From assembly GCA_947458345.1 (NCBI GenBank), contig CANHBU010000138.1, positions 1 to 5,858 on the forward strand: a stretch of DNA of 5,858 nt, given 5' to 3'. The notes beneath the pieces are model-generated. The model was not told the DNA's origin, ran no database searches, and saw nothing but the letters and a program-made list of their open reading frames with translations. The position numbers and the translations under genes are program-made. Shown here one piece after another: positions 1 through 4,873 of the stretch. Numbering within the stretch: position 1 is the stretch's first letter; every line of letters begins with the position of its first letter. The DNA is from Comamonadaceae bacterium. Its GTDB lineage: Bacteria; Pseudomonadota; Gammaproteobacteria; Burkholderiales; Burkholderiaceae_C.

Positions 1-417
1 CAGGGTCTGCTGCATGATGGCGCAGTCGCGGCGCTGGCCATCGCTGAGGTGGACCACCTCGGCCGTGGTGACAATCACCCGCCGCCCAGCCTTGACCACC
101 CGCCCAATGGCGCGCAACTCGCCACCCTGAAAAGCGTTCATGAAGTTGATCTTGTATTCGACCGTGGTGACCTCCATGCCCTCGGGCGCGGTGGTCAGCG
201 CAGCGTAGCCTCCGGCCACGTCGGCCAAAGCGCCGATGGCGCCGCCATGAAAACCGCCTTGCTGCTGCGTGACCTTGTCCGAATAGGGCAGGGCCAATTC
301 ACACAAGCCGGGCTCGACGCGCAGCAGGCGCACACCTAGGCCGAGCAACAGGCCTTGCCGTAAAAAACTGGCCTGCACGCGCTCGAACAAGGCATTGGGC
401 GCTGGGGTGGTGGTCAT
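1..417 (-). CDS. PaaI-family hotdog-fold thioesterase (3' end cut off by window edge)
   Basis: Reading leftward from the ATG at 417-415, the frame stays open for 139 codons to the window edge, so the last few residues and the stop are missing. The protein fits the PaaI-type hotdog thioesterases, which hydrolyse acyl-CoA thioesters in the cytoplasm and are usually about 135-150 residues long, so little is lost. The hallmark stretch QQGGFHGGAIGALADVAGG holds the HGG motif (residues 57-59) and the acidic residue D66, which matches the family's catalytic Asp/Glu on the central helix. The following VEYKINFMNAF (about 86-96) is the typical strand after the helix. It lies 25 bases downstream of the MerR-type regulator and is probably co-transcribed with it. 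A GAAAGAGA-like stretch upstream is at best a weak ribosome binding site. The family call is secure; the natural acyl-CoA substrate is unknown, and an aromatic or branched-chain acyl-CoA is only an inference from context. Confidence 0.88.
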   Translation of the reverse strand, partial: MTTTPAPNALFERVQASFLRQGLLLGLGVRLLRVEPGLCELALPYSDKVTQQQGGFHGGAIGALADVAGGYAALTTAPEGMEVTTVEYKINFMNAFQGGELRAIGRVVKAGRRVIVTTAEVVHLSDGQRRDCAIMQQTL

Positions 418-442
418 GGTCGGTCTCTTTCGGCAAAAGTTA

Positions 443-844
443 TCAGGCCGCTTGGCGCTTTTCAGCCTTGCCCAGGAGGGTTCGGGCCTCCCGCTCATGG
501 GCTTTGATTTCTTCCAGATTGGCCTGCAAGTCAGCCATCTGCTCTTCGATTTGCCGTTTATGCCCGTCCAAGATGACCAGGAACTTGCGCAGCTGCGGCG
601 CCGTGTCGCGCGGGCTCTCGTAGGTGTCGATGATTTCCTTGGCCTCGGTCAGGCTCAGGCCAAGCCGCTTGGCGCGCAGCGTGAGCTTCAAGCGCGTGCG
701 GTCGCGGGCGCTGTAGATGCGGTTGCGCCCGCCCGGGCCTTCGCGCTTGGGCTGCAGCAGGCCCATGTCCTCGTAAAAGCGCATGGCCCGAGTGGTCAGG
801 TCAAATTCTTTGGCAAGGTCGCTGATGGTGAAAGTGGTGGCCAT
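443..844 (-). CDS. liuR: MerR-family transcriptional regulator, LiuR type
   Basis: This 133-residue protein has an N-terminal MerR winged-helix DNA-binding domain: helix-turn-helix at about residues 5-24 (TISDLAKEFDLTTRAMRFYED), then the wing with GRNRIYSARDRTRL at 39-52. A long Glu/Lys/Arg-rich helix at about 82-125 is the dimerising coiled coil. It contains no cysteine at all, which argues against the metal-binding and redox-sensing MerR subgroups. The sequence strongly resembles LiuR, the regulator of branched-chain amino acid and acyl-CoA catabolism in beta- and gammaproteobacteria. The start at 844 gives the standard family N-terminus, although no clear Shine-Dalgarno precedes it. It is divergent from the MBL-fold hydrolase gene, with a perfect palindrome between them, and is followed by the thioesterase. 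Autoregulation and control of both neighbours are inferred. The liu catabolic genes themselves are not in the window, so the specific LiuR name is less certain than the MerR family. Confidence 0.88.
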   Translation of the reverse strand: MATTFTISDLAKEFDLTTRAMRFYEDMGLLQPKREGPGGRNRIYSARDRTRLKLTLRAKRLGLSLTEAKEIIDTYESPRDTAPQLRKFLVILDGHKRQIEEQMADLQANLEEIKAHEREARTLLGKAEKRQAA

Positions 845-905
845 TGCGGTGCGGGTGACATGGGCGACAGCTGGGCTGCAAGGGACTGCCTACAATCGCC
901 AAATA

Positions 906-925
906 TGACGTTTACGTAAACGTCA
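906..925. promoter_or_regulatory. Perfect 20-base palindrome, candidate LiuR/MerR operator
   Basis: TGACGTTTACGTAAACGTCA equals its own reverse complement over all 20 bases. It sits in the 118-base spacer between the divergent regulator (start 844) and MBL hydrolase (start 963). MerR-family dimers bind such inverted repeats, typically placed between the -35 and -10 boxes, and the TTTACGTAAA-type core resembles what I recall of LiuR sites. On the minus strand a TTGACG at 926-921 could be a -35 box for the regulator, with TATTTG (905-900) as a poor -10 at 15-base spacing. On the plus strand TATAAC at 939-944 could be a -10 for the hydrolase, without a convincing -35. The palindrome is certain, its use as the operator is likely, and the promoter boxes are weak. 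Confidence 0.75.
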
Positions 926-962
926 ACCGTGACCGAAATATAACGCAGTTCCTGCGCGCCCC

Positions 963-2030
963 ATGAACACACTCGAAGACGCCTTGCACTACCCCTGGGG
1001 CACGGCGCTGCCGGCAACTGGCGCCAGCGTTGAGATCGCCCCGGGTGTGCGCTGGCTGCGCATGGGACTGCCCTTCGCCCTGGACCACATCAACTTGTGG
1101 CTGCTGCGCGATGAGGTCGATGGGCGCCGCGGCTGGAGCGCGGTCGACACCTGCGTAGACCGCCCCCAATCGCGTGCGCAGTGGGAGCAGGTGATCGCCG
1201 GTGAGATGGGCGGGCTGCCCATCGTTCGCGTGCTGGCCACGCACATGCACCCGGACCACCTGGGGCTGGCGCACTGGCTGTGCGAGCGCTTCGATGCCCG
1301 GCTGTGGATCAGCATGAGCGACTACCTGATGGCGCAGCTGGCCGCGAACCAGCAGGACTCGTTTGGCGGACAGGCCACGGCCGATTTTTTTGCCCGCCAC
1401 GGCGTCCTCGATGCGCAGGTGCTCGCAACCGTGGTCGAGCGCAAGGACTACTACGCGCGCATGGTGCCCGCCGTGCCGGCTCACTACCGGCGACTGCAGG
1501 ACGGCCAGCGGCTGACCATCGGTGCGCGCCCGTGGCGCTGCATCAGCGGCTACGGCCATTCGCCCGAGCACATGGCGCTGTTTTGCGACGACGCCAGCCT
1601 GCCGCAGCCGCTACTCATTAGCGGCGACATGGTGCTGCCGCGCATCTCGACCAATGTCAGCGTCTACGAAACCGAGCCTGAGGGCAACCCCTTGCAACTG
1701 TTTCTGGACTCGCTCAAGAAGTTTCTGGCGCTGCCCGAGCAAACCCTGGTGCTGCCCTCGCATGGACGGCCCTTTACCGGACTGCACGAGCGGGTGCGCC
1801 AACTCCAGGTGCACCACCAGGACCGGCTGGACGAGGTCTTGCGCGCCTGCCGCGAAAAACCGCAGTGCGCCGCCGAGATCGTGGGCGTGATGTTCAAGCG
1901 CACGCTCGATGTGCACCAGACCACCTTTGCGCTGGGCGAAAGCATGGCGCATTTGAATCTGCTGTGGCATCAGGGGCAACTCAGGCGCGAGGTCGACGCC
2001 AGCGGCGTGCTGCGCTTTAGCGCCGCCTGA
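963..2030 (+). CDS. MBL-fold metallo-hydrolase with C-terminal winged-helix region
   Basis: This 355-residue protein has the complete metallo-beta-lactamase-fold metal site: D62 in AVDTC, THMHPDHLG (H94, H96, D98, H99), H199 in GYGHSPEH, D222 in SGDM and H267 in PSHG. These residues bind two metal ions in hydrolases of this superfamily. After the catalytic domain (about 25-270), residues 285-355 look like the small winged-helix extension found in LACTB2-like members. No signal peptide is visible, so it should be cytoplasmic. The start at 963 is supported by an in-frame stop at 930-932 and by a family-like N-terminus, though no good Shine-Dalgarno is present. It is transcribed divergently from the LiuR-type regulator across a palindrome, suggesting control by it. 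An acyl-CoA or other thioester/ester substrate is only inferred from that context; the superfamily is very broad, so substrate is not assignable. Confidence 0.9.
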   Translation: MNTLEDALHYPWGTALPATGASVEIAPGVRWLRMGLPFALDHINLWLLRDEVDGRRGWSAVDTCVDRPQSRAQWEQVIAGEMGGLPIVRVLATHMHPDHLGLAHWLCERFDARLWISMSDYLMAQLAANQQDSFGGQATADFFARHGVLDAQVLATVVERKDYYARMVPAVPAHYRRLQDGQRLTIGARPWRCISGYGHSPEHMALFCDDASLPQPLLISGDMVLPRISTNVSVYETEPEGNPLQLFLDSLKKFLALPEQTLVLPSHGRPFTGLHERVRQLQVHHQDRLDEVLRACREKPQCAAEIVGVMFKRTLDVHQTTFALGESMAHLNLLWHQGQLRREVDASGVLRFSAA

Positions 2031-2043
2031 AAAGCGCGCAGGG

Positions 2044-2063
2044 GCCCTGCTCAGAGGCAGGGC
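2044..2063. terminator. Short hairpin between convergent genes, possible terminator
   Basis: GCCCTGC (2044-2050) and GCAGGGC (2057-2063) form a perfect 7-base stem with a 6-base loop, TCAGAG. It lies 14 bases after the hydrolase stop and overlaps the last codons of the convergent response regulator. There is no T-run on either side, so it is not a classical intrinsic terminator. It could help end transcription from either direction, or be partly accidental in G+C-rich DNA. Confidence 0.35.
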
Positions 2064-2497
2064 ACTGTCTCGTTGGCGCCGAGCCAGAAATCGCGCAAGG
2101 CGGTCACCTTCTGGCGGTACTGGGCAAAGGCCAGCGGTTTGGCCACATAGCCATTGGCGCCACTGCGGTAGCAGGCCCGCACATCGTCGGGCTCGCGCGA
2201 GGACGTGAGCATGACCACCGGAACCATGGCGGTCAGCGGGTGCTCGCGCAGGCGCTCAAGCACCTGTAGACCCGACAGGCAAGGCAGGTGCATATCCAGG
2301 ATGACCAAGGCCGGCTGCTCGCTGGCATCGCGCCCATGGTGCGCGCCGCAAGCCCAAAGATAGTCCAGCGCCTGCTGACCGTCGCGCACCGAAACGATCT
2401 GGCTGTCCGCCCCACCACTGAGCAGCGCGCCTCGGGTCAGCTCGAGCAGGTCGGGGTTGTCTTCTACCAAAAGGATTTGCTTGGACGGCATGGCCAT
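2051..2497 (-). CDS. Single-domain response regulator (Rcp1-like receiver only)
   Basis: This 148-residue protein is a lone receiver (REC) domain with no DNA-binding or enzymatic output. The key residues are all present: acidic pair E12/D13 in LLVEDNPD, phospho-acceptor D68 in VILDMHLP, T98 in VVMLTSS and K120 in VAKPL. The insertion-like segment LDYLWACGAHHGRDASEQP (44-62) before the acceptor strand is typical of the Rcp1-like group, small receivers that take phosphate from bacteriophytochrome-type or hybrid histidine kinases. No kinase is adjacent, so it is an orphan here. It probably signals by protein contact or passes phosphate onward in a relay. Starts at 2497 or two codons later (2491) are both possible; neither has a clear Shine-Dalgarno. 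It converges on the hydrolase gene and lies 146 bases downstream of the metallopeptidase in the same direction, so it likely has its own promoter. Confidence 0.9.
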   Translation of the reverse strand: MAMPSKQILLVEDNPDLLELTRGALLSGGADSQIVSVRDGQQALDYLWACGAHHGRDASEQPALVILDMHLPCLSGLQVLERLREHPLTAMVPVVMLTSSREPDDVRACYRSGANGYVAKPLAFAQYRQKVTALRDFWLGANETVPCL

Positions 2498-2507
2498 GCA
2501 TCAAGTT

Positions 2508-2521
2508 CTGTGGGCCCACAG
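2508..2521. promoter_or_regulatory. 14-base perfect palindrome upstream of the response regulator
   Basis: CTGTGGGCCCACAG is a perfect inverted repeat that begins 11 bases upstream of the response regulator's start codon. It could be a protein-binding site near the promoter. As a stem in the mRNA it would have no loop unless the inner pairs open, so a DNA operator is the more natural reading. No binding protein can be named. Confidence 0.35.
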
Positions 2522-2643
2522 TCTATGAAGCGGCGCGAGCCGAAGTTTTAAAGATCGTTAAACAAGTCCAGGGCCATGACATGCCGCGACCTCATGCTGC
2601 GCCGATGGACGGCATGCCGATCAGGCGGGCGCGCTGTTTGGAC
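2522..2643. other. Intergenic spacer with AT-rich patch, no gene seen
   Basis: This spacer separates the metallopeptidase stop from the response-regulator upstream region. It contains an AT-rich patch at about 2545-2564 (GTTTTAAAGATCGTTAAAC), which stands out in G+C-rich surroundings and is the likeliest place for the response regulator's promoter, although no good -35/-10 pair can be drawn. CATGCCG (2580-2586) and CGGCATG (2610-2616) form an inverted repeat with a 23-base loop, and the second arm lies in a 10-base palindrome (2610-2619). No T-run follows, so it is not a convincing terminator for the upstream cluster. Confidence 0.3.
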
Positions 2644-3504
2644 CTACCACTGCGCCAGCGACTGCTGTTGCAGCTGGGCCCGCAATTGGGGGTAGTCGGG
2701 CACCACTGCGCCCACCGTCTCCCAGAAGCGGGGGCTGTGGTCCATCACGCGCAAATGGCTGAGCTCGTGCACCACCACATAGTCGATCACCTGCGGGCTG
2801 AAATGGATCAGCCGCCAGTGCAGGCGGATCGAGCCGTCGGCCGCTGCGCTGCCCCAGCGGGTGGAGGCACTGCTGAGCGCCAGCCGGCGCCACTGCACAC
2901 CCAGCCTGGGGGCAAAGTGTTGAAGCCGCTCCTCAAAGTGGCTGCGGGCGCGCTGCATCAGCCAGGCCTGGGCTGCATCGCGGATTTGCTCGGGCGCAGC
3001 TTGCTGCGCCAGCCCCAGAATCAAACACTGATGGCCGGGCTCGCCCTGCAATTGCTCGCCTCTTGCATAGTGATGACCCGGGTCCAGGCGCACCGTCAAC
3101 GGCTGGCCGAGCAAGGACAGCTGCGCGCCATCGCGCCAGACAATGCGGGCCGATTCGAGCTGCACCTGGCGCTGCCGCGTCTCCTTGAGCTTGCGCACGA
3201 TCCAGTCGGCCTTCTCCTGCACCGCGCTCTCGACCTCACGCAGGGGCACCCAGCTCGGCGCGCTGACGGCCAGGCCATCGGCCCCCACCGAAAAACCGAT
3301 CGTGCGCCGGCGCGCTCTGCGAAAGGCGTAGGCCACATGCACCCCGGCCAACACGGTCTTCCGGTTGGCCTGCGGGTGGCTGTAGTGCGGCTCAGGCGCC
3401 ACCGTCTTGTCCGGGGCTGGACTGCTCGCGGCAGGGCCTGGCGGCGCCGGGGGCGACGGATCGGCCGCAAAGAAATCGAGGGTCAGTTGCAGCAGGCTGC
3501 GCAT
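2644..3504 (-). CDS. YgjP-like (DUF45/SprT-like) zinc metallopeptidase
   Basis: This 286-residue protein carries the zinc-protease motif HELSH (residues 246-250, with E247 as general base) followed by H256 in VMDHSPRFW as the third ligand candidate. Just before it comes the family signature STRWGS (214-219) and IRLHWRLIHF (226-235). This arrangement is characteristic of the YgjP/DUF45 family, often annotated as M48- or SprT-type metallopeptidases. The biological substrate is poorly known. Residues 1-48 are an extra Pro/Ala-rich, probably disordered stretch ahead of the conserved domain. No clear signal peptide or membrane segment is visible, so it is probably cytoplasmic. It is the last gene of the glyS-gmhB-plsC run, 33 bases after plsC, and is probably co-transcribed. 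The start at 3504 has only a weak ribosome binding site; a start further inside, past the Pro-rich stretch, cannot be ruled out. Confidence 0.88.
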   Translation of the reverse strand: MRSLLQLTLDFFAADPSPPAPPGPAASSPAPDKTVAPEPHYSHPQANRKTVLAGVHVAYAFRRARRRTIGFSVGADGLAVSAPSWVPLREVESAVQEKADWIVRKLKETRQRQVQLESARIVWRDGAQLSLLGQPLTVRLDPGHHYARGEQLQGEPGHQCLILGLAQQAAPEQIRDAAQAWLMQRARSHFEERLQHFAPRLGVQWRRLALSSASTRWGSAAADGSIRLHWRLIHFSPQVIDYVVVHELSHLRVMDHSPRFWETVGAVVPDYPQLRAQLQQQSLAQW

Positions 3505-3537
3505 GGCCGGCAGTTTAGTGGCAGACCGACGCGGGCC

Positions 3538-4278
3538 TCATGGCTTCGTGTAAGCCTGCGGGTCAAGCCGGCGCATCTCGGCCTCGATCCAGGTCTGCAC
3601 CTCGAGCATGAGCTCATCGGCTCGCCTGCCGGCGCTGTCGATCGGCGGGCCGATCGAGACATCGACCACGCCGGGCCGCTTGATCAGGGCCTTGCGCGGC
3701 CAACACTTGGCCGAGGTCACCGCCACCGGAATGACGGGGGCGCCGCATTCGATGGCCAGGCGGGCGCCGCCCGTCTTGTAGCTGCCCTGCTCGCCCCGAG
3801 CGATGCGCGTGCCCTCGGGAAACATAATCACCCACACGCCCTGCTCCATCAGGCGCCGGCCTTGCTGCACCACCTTGTTGAAAGCTTCGCTGCGCTTGCT
3901 GCGGTCGATGTGGATCATGTCCAGCCGGCTCATGGCCCAGCCGAAAAAGGGCACGTAGAGCAATTCCTTCTTGAACACATAAGCCAGCGGATGGGGCATC
4001 AGGGTGGGCATGAGAAAAGTCTCGAAGGTGCTCTGGTGCTTGACCAGCAGCACCGCGGCGCTGGTCTGCCCGGTCGGCAGGTTCTCCCAGCCGATGACCC
4101 GCACCTGTATGCCCAAAATCACACGCGCACCGGCCACCGCCCAGCGCAGCCAGCCGGCGCACATCCAGTACACCGCCGTACTGCTCAGAAACAGCGAGCC
4201 GACGATCACGGCCATCGCCCAGGGCACCACGGTCAGCCCCATCCAAAGCAGATGCAAGATCGAGCGCAGCCAGGCCAT
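3538..4278 (-). CDS. plsC: 1-acyl-sn-glycerol-3-phosphate acyltransferase (lysophospholipid acyltransferase family)
   Basis: This 246-residue protein belongs to the PlsC acyltransferases, which add the second acyl chain to lysophosphatidic acid to make phosphatidic acid at the inner membrane. The N-terminal 35 residues are strongly hydrophobic and include at least one membrane segment (about 6-33). The catalytic block is VKHQSTFET, with H81 and acidic E86, an HX4E form of the usual HX4D motif. FKKELL (102-107), the substrate-binding FPEGTR (153-158) and APVIPVAV (180-187) follow in the expected order and spacing. The length is normal for the family. It starts 5 bases after the gmhB stop, indicating translational coupling or at least one transcript, and lies upstream of the YgjP-like gene. 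The general function is secure. Whether it is the main housekeeping PlsC or a paralog with other acceptors cannot be told from here. Confidence 0.92.
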   Translation of the reverse strand: MAWLRSILHLLWMGLTVVPWAMAVIVGSLFLSSTAVYWMCAGWLRWAVAGARVILGIQVRVIGWENLPTGQTSAAVLLVKHQSTFETFLMPTLMPHPLAYVFKKELLYVPFFGWAMSRLDMIHIDRSKRSEAFNKVVQQGRRLMEQGVWVIMFPEGTRIARGEQGSYKTGGARLAIECGAPVIPVAVTSAKCWPRKALIKRPGVVDVSIGPPIDSAGRRADELMLEVQTWIEAEMRRLDPQAYTKP

Positions 4279-4283
4279 GGTGC

Positions 4284-4862
4284 TCAGGCGGGCGCCGCGT
4301 CAGCGCCGCGCTCAATCAGGTGATCGGCAAAGGCCGCCAGATCGGCATGCACCCGCGAGCCTGCGGGCAAGCCTTGGAGCCAGGCCTGCTCGGGGGTCAG
4401 CCCGGCGGACTTGCCCGTGAGCACCAGATGCGGCTGGCAGCCGACGCTTGCACCGGCCAGCAAATCGCGCAGCGAGTCGCCAACGGCCGGCACGCTTTTA
4501 AGCGAGACGCCAAAGCGCGCGCCAATCTGCTCGAACAGCCCAGCACGCGGCTTGCGGCAGGCGCAATCGTCTTCAGGCGCATGCGGGCAATAAAAAATCG
4601 CATCGATGCGCCCGCCAACGGCAGCCAGCAATTTGTGCATCTTGTCGTGCATCGCATTGAGGTGGGCCATATCAAACAGACCGCGTCCCAGTCCCGATTG
4701 ATTGGAGGCGACCACCACATGCCAGCCGGCATGGTTGAGGCGGGCGATGGCCTCCAGGCTGCCGGGCAGCGGCTCCCATTCCTGCGGCGACTTGACGAAG
4801 TCGTCGCGGTCCAGGTTGATGGTGCCGTCGCGATCGAGGATGACGAGCTTGCGGTCAGACAT
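4284..4862 (-). CDS. gmhB: D-glycero-D-manno-heptose 1,7-bisphosphate 7-phosphatase
   Basis: This 192-residue HAD-superfamily phosphatase removes the 7-phosphate from heptose 1,7-bisphosphate in the ADP-heptose pathway for the LPS inner core, in the cytoplasm. LDRDGT gives nucleophile D10 and acid/base D12. SNQSG (53-57) is motif II, K104 in CRKP is motif III, and GDS (128-130) is motif IV. The zinc knuckle characteristic of GmhB is present as C92-P-H94 and C100-A-C102. The stretch between its halves is short (five residues, APEDD) compared with E. coli. Histidinol-phosphatase domains share this fold, but the genomic setting and single-domain length favour GmhB. It starts 11 bases after glyS ends and is followed 5 bases later by plsC, so it belongs to the same operon. 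The ribosome binding site is weak (AAGCGAG). Confidence 0.93.
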   Translation of the reverse strand: MSDRKLVILDRDGTINLDRDDFVKSPQEWEPLPGSLEAIARLNHAGWHVVVASNQSGLGRGLFDMAHLNAMHDKMHKLLAAVGGRIDAIFYCPHAPEDDCACRKPRAGLFEQIGARFGVSLKSVPAVGDSLRDLLAGASVGCQPHLVLTGKSAGLTPEQAWLQGLPAGSRVHADLAAFADHLIERGADAAPA

Positions 4863-4873
4863 GGTGGCTCGCT

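Noticed and set aside
49..339. Open frame of 96 codons on the plus strand near the left edge.
   Set aside because: It lies inside the thioesterase gene read on the minus strand, which has the HGG motif and catalytic Asp.
891..896. TACAAT resembling a -10 box on the plus strand.
   Set aside because: No -35 match at suitable spacing, and it would place the transcript start upstream of the palindrome, some 60 bases from the hydrolase gene; likely chance.
395..919. Open frame of 174 codons on the plus strand opposite the MerR-type regulator.
   Set aside because: It overlaps the regulator and its promoter region, and its product resembles no known protein; the opposite strand has a textbook MerR domain.
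912..1571. Open frame of 219 codons on the minus strand opposite the MBL hydrolase.
   Set aside because: The plus strand there encodes an intact metal-binding enzyme; the antisense translation is low-information and lacks any family signature.
2013..2036. CGCTTT (2013-2018) and AAAGCG (2031-2036) inverted repeat around the hydrolase stop codon.
   Set aside because: Only a 6-base stem with a 12-base loop and no T-run; too weak to call a terminator.
2581..4323. Very long open frame on the plus strand (580 codons) opposite the metallopeptidase and plsC.
   Set aside because: It is antisense to two genes with complete catalytic motifs. Its translation is rich in His, Gln, Arg, Ala and Gly with no recognisable domain, as expected for a shadow frame in G+C-rich DNA.
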